A DNA stretch of 64,000 bases. Source: Legionella gresilensis (lineage in GTDB: Bacteria > Pseudomonadota > Gammaproteobacteria > Legionellales > Legionellaceae). Under the pieces are notes generated by a model. It was not told the DNA's origin. It ran no database searches and was given only the letters and a program-made list of their open reading frames with translations. This document shows positions 55,289-64,000 of this stretch, in pieces; position 1 is the stretch's first letter; every line of letters begins with the position of its first letter. Where the stretch lies: assembly GCF_900639865.1 (NCBI RefSeq), contig NZ_CAAAHX010000006.1, forward strand, positions 1 through 64,000, read 5' to 3'. Position numbers and translations under genes: made by a program.

Positions 55289-57112
55289 TTAATTATCCGC
55301 ATTAGCTCGTGATGTACGTTTACGATCTGTTTCATTTAATTCTTTTTTACGTAACCGAATAGATTGCGGTGTTACTTCCACTAATTCATCATCATCTATA
55401 AATTCTAATGCCTGTTCTAATGATAGCTTAATGGGTGGTGTAAGAAGAATATTTTCATCACTACCCGATGCCCGGATATTGGTTAATTGTTTTTCCTTGG
55501 TTACATTCACAACTAAATCATTATCACGAGCATGAATGCCTACAATCATGCCTTCATAACACATGGTTTGTGGTTCAATAAATAAGCGGCCTCGCTCTTG
55601 TAGATTAAAAAGAGCAAAAGCAGGAGCCATACCTTGGCAATTGGCAATTAAGACACCATTATTGCGTTTACCTAATCGACCTTTAACTGCTGGACCATAA
55701 TGATCATAAACATGATACATAAGTCCTGTTCCAGAGGTACTAGAAAGAAATTCAGTATGAAAGCCAATTAAACCGCGAGTAGGAATAATATAATCAAGTC
55801 GCACACGGCCTTTACCATCTGGAAGCATATTTTGTAGCTCACCGCGCCGTTCACCTAGTTTTTCCATAATAGTACCTTGATGAGCTTCTTCAACATCAAT
55901 GGTTAGACGCTCATAAGGCTCTAGATATTGCTCATTTTCTTCCCGCATAATCACTTCAGGTTTGGAAATCGCTAATTCATAACCTTCTCGGCGCATGGTT
56001 TCAATTAAAATAGATAAATGGAGTTCGCCACGGCCTGATACTCGAAATTTATCAGGATCAGCGGTATCTTCAACCCGCAAAGCAACATTATGTAGTAACT
56101 CCGTGCCTAAACGCTCTCGTAATTTACGGCTGGTAACAAATTTACCTTCTTGGCCGGCAAAAGGAGAATCATTCACTTGAAATGTCATGCTAATTGTAGG
56201 CTCATCAACCATTAAAGGAGGAAGGGCTTCGACCTGATTAGGATCACACAAGGTATCGGAGATATTAAGTTGCTCAATACCAGTTACAGCAACAATGTCA
56301 CCAGCGCTCGCCTCTTCTATTTCAATACGTTCAAGGCCTTTAAAACCTAATAATTGTAATAAGCGGCCACTGCGAATTTGACCATCTTTATCAATGATTT
56401 TAATCGGTGATTTAGCTTTAATGTGACCGCGGGTAACCCGCCCGATGCCAATGGTACCCACGTAAGAAGAATAGTCTAAGGAGCTGATTTGCATTTGAAA
56501 AGGACCATTTTCATCTACATCTGGAGATTTAACTTTATCAACGATTGTTTGTAATAAGGTAGACATATCGGTTGCTTCATCATTTAAATCAAGCTTGGCA
56601 TAACCATTTAAAGCAGATGTATAAACTACGGGGAAATCAAGTTGAGTGTCATTAGCGCCTAGATTGTCAAAAAGATCAAAGACTTGATCCATGACCCAAT
56701 GCGGCCTTGCGCCTGGTCGGTCAATTTTATTAATGACGACAATCGGATTTAAACCACGAGCAAAGGCTTTCTGCGTGACAAAACGAGTTTGTGGCATTGG
56801 CCCATCAACGGCATCAACTAATAGTAAAACACTATCAACCATGGATAAAATGCGCTCTACTTCACCACCAAAATCAGCATGCCCTGGCGTATCAACAATA
56901 TTGATTTGATAATTTTGCCAATAAACACAGGTGTTTTTAGCTAAAATAGTAATACCGCGCTCTTTTTCTAAAGCGTTAGAGTCCATAATGCGTTCAACAC
57001 GGGGTGCTCGTTCATTAAGGGTTCCTGTTTGTTGCAGTAACTTGTCAACTAAGGTAGTTTTACCATGATCAACGTGGGCAATGATAGCGATATTGCGAAT
57101 CATTTCAATCAT
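55289..57112 (-). CDS. typA: TypA/BipA translational GTPase
   Basis: 607 residues. G1 in [19 protein letters not shown]3 in [17 protein letters not shown]4 NKID, and the C-terminal region with [18 protein letters not shown]. The start at 57112 ([18 protein letters not shown]) lines up with E. coli BipA and has AAGG about 6 bases upstream. It is a ribosome-associated GTPase in assembly and stress growth. First gene of the typA-nadK-recN group. Confidence 0.96.
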   Translation of the reverse strand: MIEMIRNIAIIAHVDHGKTTLVDKLLQQTGTLNERAPRVERIMDSNALEKERGITILAKNTCVYWQNYQINIVDTPGHADFGGEVERILSMVDSVLLLVDAVDGPMPQTRFVTQKAFARGLNPIVVINKIDRPGARPHWVMDQVFDLFDNLGANDTQLDFPVVYTSALNGYAKLDLNDEATDMSTLLQTIVDKVKSPDVDENGPFQMQISSLDYSSYVGTIGIGRVTRGHIKAKSPIKIIDKDGQIRSGRLLQLLGFKGLERIEIEEASAGDIVAVTGIEQLNISDTLCDPNQVEALPPLMVDEPTISMTFQVNDSPFAGQEGKFVTSRKLRERLGTELLHNVALRVEDTADPDKFRVSGRGELHLSILIETMRREGYELAISKPEVIMREENEQYLEPYERLTIDVEEAHQGTIMEKLGERRGELQNMLPDGKGRVRLDYIIPTRGLIGFHTEFLSSTSGTGLMYHVYDHYGPAVKGRLGKRNNGVLIANCQGMAPAFALFNLQERGRLFIEPQTMCYEGMIVGIHARDNDLVVNVTKEKQLTNIRASGSDENILLTPPIKLSLEQALEFIDDDELVEVTPQSIRLRKKELNETDRKRTSRANADN

Positions 57113-57286
57113 AAAGAGCCTTGTATTTAAAAATGATGCGATTCTAACCTACTTGTAATAGGAAGTCGCCTATTAAGCTATTTTTATACCTAGCAGGATA
57201 GAGAAGATAAGACTAACTAATACTAGTGAGTATTAATTAGTCATTATAACATGATATTAAAATTCATGGATATATTTTAACAGTAA

Positions 57287-57973
57287 TCACATTTTCTTTA
57301 CCGCTGAATCATCAAGTTCTATTCCAGGATCAGTTTGCTCAACAGTATTTTTTTGAGAGGTTTTATCATCCATACTCACATTGTCTAGAGTTGAATCTGG
57401 TGTCTCTTTTGTTGAATCTTTAGACATAGGCTTAAGGCCGAAATTTGTCTTAAGGCTTTTTTCAAAAGCAGTGTGCATCTCGTTTAGGGCTTTCGGTATG
57501 GCGCCGTCGTTAATTTCATTAAATGTTTTTTTAATTGTTGATTGTATATTTTTAACACCTTCTTTAGCATTTTGCGCTTTTAGTACCGCGTCGTCTTTAA
57601 TTTCATTAGCTCTGCTTAAAACGCCAGCTCCAACTGCGCGCCAACCCCCGTTTTTTTTAAACGTTTCGCTAAATTCAAATATTTCTTTGTTGTTTTTATT
57701 TGTACCATTGATCCAATCATTTGCATCCTCTTTATCTTTATCCTCTTTTTTAGGGGGCACGGTTGGATTTGTTGGTTTAGGTTCAGGCTTTGGCGTAGAA
57801 ATCTTTTTTGCTTCAGGGCCATTTGCTGCGTTATCATCATTTTTAGCACTTTGCGCAGAAGGAAGACTACCCGAATTGCCCATAGGAGTCATGGCTGGAG
57901 CCGTAGTAGTATCATTTGCCGTAGTAGTATCATTTGCCGTAGTAGTATCATTTTTAGAACCATTAGTAGGCAT
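57287..57973 (-). CDS. Low-complexity hypothetical protein with 6-residue tandem repeats
   Basis: 228 residues, no recognised domain. The N-terminus has a triplet of NDTTTA repeats from three identical 18-base units (57900-57953). A Pro/Lys-rich part (KPEPKPTNPTVPPKKEDKDK) follows, then a helical segment (about 100-170) and an acidic Ser/Thr-rich tail. It is predicted largely disordered. An opposite-strand open frame of similar length is a by-product of the composition. The AGGAAT before the ATG supports expression. Its style resembles the 101-residue protein at 34 kb. Confidence 0.55.
   Translation of the reverse strand: MPTNGSKNDTTTANDTTTANDTTTAPAMTPMGNSGSLPSAQSAKNDDNAANGPEAKKISTPKPEPKPTNPTVPPKKEDKDKEDANDWINGTNKNNKEIFEFSETFKKNGGWRAVGAGVLSRANEIKDDAVLKAQNAKEGVKNIQSTIKKTFNEINDGAIPKALNEMHTAFEKSLKTNFGLKPMSKDSTKETPDSTLDNVSMDDKTSQKNTVEQTDPGIELDDSAVKKM
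57900..57953. repeat. Three tandem 18-base direct repeats
   Basis: The unit GCCGTAGTAGTATCATTT occurs three times in a row without change, encoding NDTTTA on the minus strand. Identical copies suggest recent slippage, so copy number should vary between strains. Confidence 0.85.
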
Positions 57974-58107
57974 AACATTAATTCCTAAAATAAAGTCATT
58001 AAATCTTTACTAAATCATAGCATAATTCGTCTTTTTAAGCTTTTTAGTATGCAATCTTTACAATTTCTAAACATTTCGAGTTAAGATTTAAATTTTATGA
58101 AGATGAG

Positions 58108-58665
58108 TTAATTAGGATAATGGATAATATTATGAAAAATTACTGATTCTTGATTAAGATTACGATAACCGTGAGCAATATCAGCGTTAAAGCGTATACT
58201 GTCACCCGCTTTTAAAGTTTGCCAATTTTCCCGAATAAGTACATCCATTTCGCCACTAACCACAATGACATGCTCAATTACACCTTTAGCATGAGCAGAT
58301 GATAATTGCCTACAATCTGGTAATAATTCAATTTCAAATACTTCAAAACTTAGCTGTTCATCAAATGGAATAAGTGGCGTTAAAGAAAGTTTTTCTTCAT
58401 GATGATTAATTAAACGGGGCTTGTTGTGTATATAGCTAAGATTTTTGGTATCTAAATTTTCTTTTAGAAAGGAAGAGAATGATACCCGAAAACCACTAGC
58501 GATCTTCCATAAAGTAGCTACTGTTGGTGATGATTCAAAACGTTCTATTTGCCCTAGCATGGCTTTGCTGACAGTTGTTACTTGAGCAGTTTTATCTAAG
58601 CTCCAGCCCTTTTGTTGTCTTAAAAAGCGCAAGCGTGAACCAATAAAGCGCGTTAAATGATCCAT
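58108..58665 (-). CDS. XRE-family regulator with cupin sensor domain (SutR/YdcN-like)
   Basis: 185 residues with AGGAGA before the ATG. An N-terminal helix-turn-helix (LRQQKGWSLDKTAQVTTVSK then AMLGQIERFESSPTVATLWK) is followed by a cupin domain (about 110-180: HVIVVSGEMDVLIRENWQTL and DIAHGYRNLNQ). This is the architecture of E. coli YdcN (SutR). It is divergent from a BenE-family transporter, exactly as ydcN/ydcO. Two palindromes in the intergenic region are the likely binding sites; self-repression or control of the transporter is inferred. Confidence 0.85.
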   Translation of the reverse strand: MDHLTRFIGSRLRFLRQQKGWSLDKTAQVTTVSKAMLGQIERFESSPTVATLWKIASGFRVSFSSFLKENLDTKNLSYIHNKPRLINHHEEKLSLTPLIPFDEQLSFEVFEIELLPDCRQLSSAHAKGVIEHVIVVSGEMDVLIRENWQTLKAGDSIRFNADIAHGYRNLNQESVIFHNIIHYPN

Positions 58666-58686
58666 TTATTCTCCTATTAACCATTG

Positions 58687-58700
58687 TGCGTTATAGCGCA
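58687..58700. promoter_or_regulatory. Palindromic operator candidate, site 1
   Basis: Core TGCGTTATAGCGCA, lying inside a longer perfect 10-bp-arm inverted repeat at 58681-58706, starting 16 bases before the regulator gene. It shares 13 of 14 bases with site 2. Confidence 0.65.
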
Positions 58701-58723
58701 CAATGGTATGCTTAACACTAATG

Positions 58724-58737
58724 TGCGTTATAACGCA
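58724..58737. promoter_or_regulatory. Palindromic operator candidate, site 2
   Basis: TGCGTTATAACGCA, a perfect 14-bp palindrome 37 bases from site 1, between the divergent regulator and transporter genes. The matching pair suggests dimer binding and possibly looping or cooperative repression. Confidence 0.65.
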
Positions 58738-58739
58738 TA

Positions 58740-59224
58740 GAGAGCATATAGTAGTAGCACTAAGTTAAGAAAGAAAGCTTTAAAGGCCTTATTAATTCTA
58801 AATTGTTATTCTTGCTGGCCAGATAAAAGAGAAAGCAGGTAGCAACTGTCTTGAATCAAAAACTCAAAACAGTTACCACACTTGCTCTATAACTACCTTC
58901 CGCGACTTGTTCGCGGAATCTAGGAATCAGCCACATCACTGGATCCTGCGGACAAGCCGCAGGACGTAGGCTGGGTAAAGGGGGCTGCATACATAGAAGT
59001 GTCATAGGTTGAGCTAAACAAAATGCAGCCCAACAATTGTGAATAGTCAAATGCCTTAAATTGTTGTGCTGCGCTATGCTTAGCCCAACCTACCTGTACT
59101 TTAATCGGACGGTAGTGCGCTTTTCGTAGGAAGGACAGGACTTATATAAGAATAAATTCTTGCCTTTGCGAGAAAGTGACAAGATCTTTTAACTCAGCGC
59201 GTTTCAGCATACAGGAATTCCACC
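58740..59224. repeat. Intergenic stretch with three hairpin-type interspersed repeats
   Basis: No gene in about 480 bases. Hairpins: TTCCGCG...CGCGGAA at 58898-58917; TCCTGCGGACAAGCCGCAGG (with final A) at 58944-58964; and GCTGCGCTATGCTTAGCCCA (part of 59065-59096), a near copy of the element after glmS. The segment TGCAGCCCAACAATTG near 59025 also resembles a piece beside the glmS repeat. These look like mobile REP-type elements. The transporter promoter should lie near its 3' end; AGGAATTC precedes the start. Confidence 0.6.
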
Positions 59225-60409
59225 ATGGCAAGCAATTGTTCTTTAAGTCAAATGATGGCTGGATTTATGTCAGTCATGATTGGCTTTAGTAGTACGGCTG
59301 TTATTATTTTACAAGCTGCCGCTGCTGCTGGTACATCTACAGCAGAATTAAACTCGTGGATTTTTAGTCTTTGTGTAGGCGTTGCCTGCACTTGTATTGG
59401 TTTATCTCTTTACTACCGCATTCCTATCTTAACTGCCTGGTCAACACCAGGCGCGGCTTTTCTAATTGCAAGTTTGCCAGGTATTCCACTTAATCAAGCC
59501 ATTGGAGCATTCATTTTTTCAGCATTGCTAACTATATTAGCTGGTGTAAGTGGCTCGGTGACAAAAATCATGCGCTTCATTCCTACGTCGCTAGCAAGTG
59601 CTATGTTAGCGGGTATATTGTTGCATTTTGGTATTGGCTTATTTATGGCTGTACAAGGGCAAGCATTATTAGTGTTAGGTATGATTTTTATTTATTTGCT
59701 TGGAAAACAATTCTTTCCACGTGTAGTAATCCTAATAGTTATGGCCGCAGGTATGATTATCGCTGCCGGCGAAGGGCTAATTAACACGGCTGCTCTTCAT
59801 TTAGAATTTGCTTATCCGATTTTCATTAAGCCAGAGTTTTCTTGGGCCGTCCTAGCGAGTATTGGTTTTCCTCTTGCTATTGTCACCATGACTTCACAAA
59901 ATCTACCAGGCTTTTCAGTCTTGAAAGTAGCAGGGTATCAACCACCTATTTCAGCGATAATAAGTTGGGTCGGTGTTGCTAATTTATTAGTGGCCCCCTT
60001 TGGCGGCTTTTCTGTAAATTTAGCTGCATTAACAGCCGCTATGTGTGCTAATGAAGAAGCGCATAAAGATCCAGCTCTTCGCTATTACTCTACAATTTGG
60101 GCCGGCTTTTTTTATTTATTAATTGCGCTTTGTGGCGCCACTTTATTAGCTCTACTTGCAGCGCTTCCTAAAGAATTAATGGCAGCCCTTGCAGGCCTTG
60201 CTTTACTTAGTACCTTAGGCTCTAATCTTAAAGCGGCTGTTGAAGATGATAAGCACCGAGATTCTGCTTTAATTACTTTTCTTGTTGCGGCCTCAGGCAT
60301 TAGTTTATTGGGAATTAATGCTGCTTTTTGGAGCTTATTAGCCGGTTTGATAGCATCTCACTTGCCTGGCTCATTTGCAAAATTGCTAAATAAGTTACAA
60401 CATAATTAA
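59225..60409 (+). CDS. BenE-family transporter (YdcO-like)
   Basis: 394 residues with about ten to twelve membrane segments. Family motifs: SQMMAGFMSVMIGFSSTAVI at the N-terminus, ILTAWSTPGAAFLIASLPGI, SLASAMLAGILLHFGIGLF, and FGGFSVNLAALTAAMCANEE. BenE proteins are described as benzoate/proton symporters, but YdcO-type members have uncertain substrates. The divergent XRE-cupin gene is its probable regulator. The next gene follows 29 bases later and may be co-transcribed. Confidence 0.9.
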   Translation: MASNCSLSQMMAGFMSVMIGFSSTAVIILQAAAAAGTSTAELNSWIFSLCVGVACTCIGLSLYYRIPILTAWSTPGAAFLIASLPGIPLNQAIGAFIFSALLTILAGVSGSVTKIMRFIPTSLASAMLAGILLHFGIGLFMAVQGQALLVLGMIFIYLLGKQFFPRVVILIVMAAGMIIAAGEGLINTAALHLEFAYPIFIKPEFSWAVLASIGFPLAIVTMTSQNLPGFSVLKVAGYQPPISAIISWVGVANLLVAPFGGFSVNLAALTAAMCANEEAHKDPALRYYSTIWAGFFYLLIALCGATLLALLAALPKELMAALAGLALLSTLGSNLKAAVEDDKHRDSALITFLVAASGISLLGINAAFWSLLAGLIASHLPGSFAKLLNKLQHN

Positions 60410-60438
60410 TAGAAGCTCTAAAAATTACTAGGTAAGGT

Positions 60439-61455
60439 GTGGGTTTAAAACGTAATACTTTTTATTTAAAGGAAAATTGCTCACCAACTTATTTTAATTT
60501 AAGCCTTTATTTAAAAGAATTAGGATGGAAAAAAAGTAGTTGGCGCAGTCTCGCTAAATTTAGTAGTGATAATTTAGCGTTTAACGAGGCTGCTGCTCAA
60601 TGCCTTGAATATAAACACTTATTAGCCGATTTAGTTAATCAAAACTGTCCAAGGGTCATGCCAGTAACTTATGGTATTAATGATCATAATTGGCCGATAA
60701 TATTAAATCAAATTGCCCAAAAATTTTATTTAAGAAATAATCAATTACTCAATGAAGTAGACAATTTAATTTGGATTTTAAAACCAGCTTTATTAAATAA
60801 TGGGCAATCTATTAAATTATTTAATAAGTTAAGTGATTTAGAGCAACACTTCTTAAGTACAAATCGTTTAGGTGGTGAACATGTGTTGCAGTATTACATC
60901 CCTAATCCGCAGTTACTTAGAGATCAACGTAAATACAGTATCCGGCAATTTATGGTACTTACTAACTATGCTGGGGCTTATCTTTATCCACATGGCTATT
61001 TTAATGTGGCTATGCAACCTTACACTCCAAACGATATTGTTAATCTTAACGCTCATCTAACAAATGAACATTTGCATGGTAATGATCCCAATGTTATTCA
61101 GATTCCAACCGATCAGTTTACTTTTTTTCCCGACTTATATTCTCAAATAAAGGTCATTTTGGAAGAGGTAATTTTGGGACTACAAAGAAACTATCCGAAC
61201 GCTTTTAAGCTTCATAAAAAACCTACATTTGCTTTGTTTGGTGTTGATTTTATGGTTGATGATCAAAATAAAGTTTGGTTACTTGAGGCCAATCATGGTC
61301 CATGTTTTCCTTCCACTGATGATCATCCTCTGCAGCAGCATTTATATCAGCCTTTTTGGCGTGCTATAGTCAGAAATTTCGTCTTACCTATAAGTAATCA
61401 AGAGTTATTACACGCAATAGAAGCTAGAGATTTCACTAAGCTTATAAACAGATAG
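60439..61455 (+). CDS. Tubulin-tyrosine-ligase-like (TTL) ATP-grasp protein
   Basis: 338 residues from a GTG start (GGTAAGG upstream). ATP-grasp motifs of the TTL family are visible: WILKPALLNNGQSIKLF (Lys for ATP), RKYSIRQFMVLTNYAGAYLY, then HGYFNVA, HLTN, and FALFGVDFMVDDQNKVWLLE with ANHGPCF (Mg-binding Asp, Glu and Asn). TTLs add amino acids to protein C-termini or side chains and are mainly eukaryotic; bacterial homologues are few and several are in intracellular bacteria. No signal peptide. Target unknown. Confidence 0.8.
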   Translation: MGLKRNTFYLKENCSPTYFNLSLYLKELGWKKSSWRSLAKFSSDNLAFNEAAAQCLEYKHLLADLVNQNCPRVMPVTYGINDHNWPIILNQIAQKFYLRNNQLLNEVDNLIWILKPALLNNGQSIKLFNKLSDLEQHFLSTNRLGGEHVLQYYIPNPQLLRDQRKYSIRQFMVLTNYAGAYLYPHGYFNVAMQPYTPNDIVNLNAHLTNEHLHGNDPNVIQIPTDQFTFFPDLYSQIKVILEEVILGLQRNYPNAFKLHKKPTFALFGVDFMVDDQNKVWLLEANHGPCFPSTDDHPLQQHLYQPFWRAIVRNFVLPISNQELLHAIEARDFTKLINR

Positions 61456-61622
61456 TTAATCTTTATAAATGTCCTGGATTAAAGGCACAAAGATTTCTCT
61501 TTATCGGTTATTATGAAAACAATAATTAGCAAATTAAATTGTATATATTTTAATCTAACTTAATAATAACTTAACAATCGGATGATATAATGTCCTGAAT
61601 TACTAATGTTTAGGAGTAACTC

Positions 61623-62255
61623 ATGCTATTTCATCAAGAGAAGATTGCTGACTTAATTAAAAGTGCAATTAATACCTCAGTGCCGGGCCTTAATCACAAT
61701 CCTGAACAAGGCTGGCAACATAGCAATACACCAATTTTTGGGTCAAACAGTAGTACTAAAGTCTTAAATAAATTTTTACAGGATATAAGCTCAAAGAGGC
61801 CTGATGCTTTATTTGATTGTATTGAAAAGTTAAATAAAAAAAGGGAGAGGTTAGTAGAAGATTACATACAATTTATTACTGCATTAGGACGATATAGGGA
61901 CCATTATGAAAATATGGGTAGTCCAGTTTCTTGGCCCAAGCCAGACGATTTAGGTGAGAAGTATCGACAAGCCATTTCCCATTTAGAGAAAACTATTAAA
62001 CAATTAAAAGTAATGGCATTACAGCCAGCCATGACATTTGCAGCTGTAACCCATCCAGAATACGTAGCTGATCCAGAAAATTCACATCCAGCTCAAAATA
62101 TTTTCCAATCGTACGCTCAAGAAGATAATTTGCGACATATCATGGGATATGCTGGATTCTACACCTATAAGTTTCCCAAACTTCAAGAGAGCCAAGAAGC
62201 AGATAGTCAACAAGAAGCTGCTGACTCTGCTCCCTCATCTTCTGTACCTCGTTAA
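61623..62255 (+). CDS. Hypothetical protein with a central helical region
   Basis: 210 residues, AGGAG ribosome site. The middle (about 45-135) is helical and charged (KLNKKRERLVEDYIQFITAL). The C-terminus is Ser/Glu/Gln-rich (ESQEADSQQEAADSAPSSS). No family recognised; no signal peptide. A clear terminator follows, so it forms its own transcript. The acidic, Ser-rich tail resembles secretion signals in Legionella effectors, but that is only suggestive. Confidence 0.6.
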   Translation: MLFHQEKIADLIKSAINTSVPGLNHNPEQGWQHSNTPIFGSNSSTKVLNKFLQDISSKRPDALFDCIEKLNKKRERLVEDYIQFITALGRYRDHYENMGSPVSWPKPDDLGEKYRQAISHLEKTIKQLKVMALQPAMTFAAVTHPEYVADPENSHPAQNIFQSYAQEDNLRHIMGYAGFYTYKFPKLQESQEADSQQEAADSAPSSSVPR

Positions 62256-62285
62256 TTTTAGGACAAAAATTAATTTTAATTACTG

Positions 62286-62315
62286 ACCCGCTTTCTAAAA
62301 AGCGGGTTGCCTTTT
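62286..62315 (+). terminator. Rho-independent terminator
   Basis: ACCCGCTTT, a 4-base loop, AAAGCGGGT and then TGCCTTTT. Nine-pair perfect stem, 31 bases after the preceding stop. Confidence 0.8.
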
Positions 62316-62429
62316 AAACGCGAATCTTATCCTATCAATTTAATTAACTAAAGGAATTTTATCCAAATTAGCTCATATTGGTATGTTATTTGCTAAACTG
62401 TGTATAAGAAGTAAGAAAAGGAGTTAGTC

Positions 62430-62927
62430 ATGGATAAGTTGATTCTACATCCTACTGAGACTAGTCAATGGTATGCCTTAGTTAATGAAGCTCAAGCATC
62501 TACTCGCTTAATTCTTAATGAAAATACTGAAAGTTATTTAGTTTTCTTGCTCATGCGCTTTTCACAAGGTCCTAGATTGATAGAATCAGTTATTGCGTTA
62601 GACTTTTTAGAATCAATGCAAACAACAGGCCGCAGGCAAGCCGATTTATTAAGGGACGTAGGGGATAAAAGCTTACTTTTTTGTGGCTTATTTCCTGGCA
62701 TCGCTGAACGCCGTAAGCTTAATTTAAATTATTTTTCTAATATAGGGCAAATTGCTTATCTTAGTGTTGGGGAGCTACATACGCCTGAGACGGCAGAACT
62801 ATTTTTCCAACTTAGCGCCCAATTTGCTACATTACAACAAGTATTACAGGCTATGCGTGGTGAATACTTAAAGTTTAGTGAAATAGATCCGGGAATTATT
62901 TCAGCAACTAAGCTGCCATTACAATAA
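62430..62927 (+). CDS. Conserved-looking hypothetical protein
   Basis: 165 residues with AGGAG before the ATG. It is mostly helical: YLVFLLMRFSQGPRLIESVI, then RRQADLLRDVGDKSLLFCGL, FPGIAERRKLNLNYFSNIGQ and ELFFQLSAQFATLQQVLQAM. Conservation-like features (Arg/Gly clusters, no low complexity) suggest a real, maintained soluble protein, but no family is recognised. It is convergent with hslO, whose stop is 14 bases away. Confidence 0.7.
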   Translation: MDKLILHPTETSQWYALVNEAQASTRLILNENTESYLVFLLMRFSQGPRLIESVIALDFLESMQTTGRRQADLLRDVGDKSLLFCGLFPGIAERRKLNLNYFSNIGQIAYLSVGELHTPETAELFFQLSAQFATLQQVLQAMRGEYLKFSEIDPGIISATKLPLQ

Positions 62928-62940
62928 TGTAGTTAAAAAA

Positions 62941-63783
62941 TTAATTGCCTTTATGAAATAGCATGGTAATGTCAATGGCGTCAAAGCTATAATGTTGATT
63001 ACAAAAATCACAAGTAACATCAATTTTACCTTTCTCAGCCAATAACTCTTTAATATCCTTTTCACCTAAAACTGTTAATACTTGTCTCATCTTGTCAGGA
63101 CTACAGCGGCACTTAAATGTGACCATTTTGTTGTCAAAAACTCGAATATCGGTTTCGTGATATAAACGATATAAAAGCGTTTCATTATCAAGATTAAGTA
63201 ACTCTGGCTCACTTATCGTTTGGCCAATATGTACTGCATATTCCCAAAATTGTTCGCGCTGCTCGGAACTTTGTCCTGGCATTAATTGCAGTAAGAGACC
63301 GGCAACTTTTGTATCATCACTTGCCAGCCATACACGACTTGGTATTTGTTCAGATTGGGCATAATAATACATTAAATTTTCAGCCATAGAGGTACTTTGG
63401 ATAGGTAGAATACTTTGATAAGACTGGGTCTGATTATAGGGATTGATGGTAAGCACCATTTTCCCCTCTAAAAAAGCAGCAGCATATTCTTCAGTTGTTA
63501 AATCAGGTTGAAACTTCGCAAATCCTCGTAAATGTAACTGATGATCGCATTGAATTAATAGAAGCGGTAAGCGTTTGTCGCCTTGGAATTGTAAGCTTAG
63601 TTCCCCTTCAAATTTGATGCTGCCTATCATTAACAAACAGGATACTAATGCTTCCCCTAAAACATTTTTCACCATGGGTGGATAAGTTCTTTGGTTAATA
63701 ATAGTTGTGTAAGCATGATCTAAATGGGCAATTTCCCCACGAATACTAGCGTGTTCGAACATAAAGCGTTGTAGACTATCCAT
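62941..63783 (-). CDS. hslO: Hsp33 redox-regulated chaperone
   Basis: 280 residues from the ATG at 63783 (GGGGAAT upstream); the ATG at 63816 is unlikely. The N-terminal domain (MDSLQRFMFEHASIRGEIAH) and the C-terminal zinc site with the four conserved cysteines, CRCSPDKM then CDFCNQHY, are present. Hsp33 is activated when oxidants release zinc and form disulfides, holding unfolding proteins. Monocistronic. Confidence 0.95.
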   Translation of the reverse strand: MDSLQRFMFEHASIRGEIAHLDHAYTTIINQRTYPPMVKNVLGEALVSCLLMIGSIKFEGELSLQFQGDKRLPLLLIQCDHQLHLRGFAKFQPDLTTEEYAAAFLEGKMVLTINPYNQTQSYQSILPIQSTSMAENLMYYYAQSEQIPSRVWLASDDTKVAGLLLQLMPGQSSEQREQFWEYAVHIGQTISEPELLNLDNETLLYRLYHETDIRVFDNKMVTFKCRCSPDKMRQVLTVLGEKDIKELLAEKGKIDVTCDFCNQHYSFDAIDITMLFHKGN

Positions 63784-64000
63784 GGTTATTCCCCATTTAA
63801 GTAAAATCAAAATCAACTATTCTAACATATGCTTATTTAATGCTGAATGTGTATAATTTAGCAAATTTCTTTAATAACACGATGGCTTTAGACTGCAGTA
63901 AATTTACAAATTAGCCTTAAATTTTTCCTACTACTTATAGCGTTAGATCTTTTGTATTTCTATTAGAGTTTAGCTCGCTATAATAACTTGCAAAATATTT

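Noticed and set aside
57381-58013. A 210-codon open frame on the plus strand opposite the low-complexity gene
   Set aside because: It mirrors the repeats of the minus-strand gene, has no ribosome site of note, and its hydrophobic composition is what the complement of Lys/Asp/Thr-rich codons gives.
1-64000. tRNA or rRNA genes
   Set aside because: No GGTTCGAATCC-type T-loop with an acceptor stem and no rRNA-like stretch was found by eye.

Overview
The window looks like a chromosomal segment of a low-GC gammaproteobacterium, most likely a Legionella or close relative. The basis is the combination of eukaryote-like genes (three ankyrin proteins, a tubulin-tyrosine-ligase-like enzyme, a Rab-like P-loop fragment), a secreted PlaC-like GDSL lipase and RNase T2, AT-rich coding style, and ordinary gammaproteobacterial housekeeping genes (glmS, smpB, tex, typA, nadK-recN, hslO). 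The taxon is an inference; there is no rRNA or tRNA gene in the window to confirm it.

Layout. Positions 1-10.3 kb are accessory: an IS630-type remnant, two ankyrin/coiled-coil proteins, a short Rab-like P-loop protein, an IS6-family element with a nonsense codon, a scrap of umuC joined to an IS5-type transposase remnant, several small or membrane orphans, an IS701-like element, and a protein with 22-residue tandem repeats and a putative clan CD (C80-like) cysteine peptidase domain. From 10.5 to 13.1 kb come a tRNA-dihydrouridine synthase, a HEPN-like small protein and a secreted SGNH hydrolase. From 13.25 to 20.1 kb lies one tightly packed Bat operon (moxR, DUF58, DUF4381, two VWA proteins, TPR protein, BatD). 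A VanX-like dipeptidase pseudogene, a cold-shock gene, an RNase T2 and a lipoprotein follow.

The most unusual gene is at 24.0-28.1 kb: a 1347-residue protein with a RelE/ParE-like N-terminus, a superfamily 1 helicase core and a long ankyrin array. Directly after it, on the minus strand, is a three-gene set that looks like a c-di-GMP-responsive exopolysaccharide synthase: a duplicated zinc-ribbon protein ending in a GGDEF-like domain that has lost its active site but kept the RxxD I-site, a membrane GT2 glycosyltransferase, and an HlyD-type periplasmic adaptor.

From 32.9 to 48.6 kb the content is mainly core metabolism and quality control (guaC-like, PhoH, Bcp, SmpB, PlaC-like lipase, GlmS, Tex, YciA-like) plus a flippase-like membrane protein. 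A large glycine-rich autotransporter (48.7-52.5 kb) precedes the minus-strand typA, nadK, recN group. At 58.1-60.4 kb an XRE-cupin regulator and a BenE-family transporter diverge around two near-identical palindromes, a layout like E. coli ydcN/ydcO. The window ends with a TTL-like enzyme, two unknown proteins and Hsp33.

All family assignments are from reading motifs and translated sequence by eye; no database search was possible.
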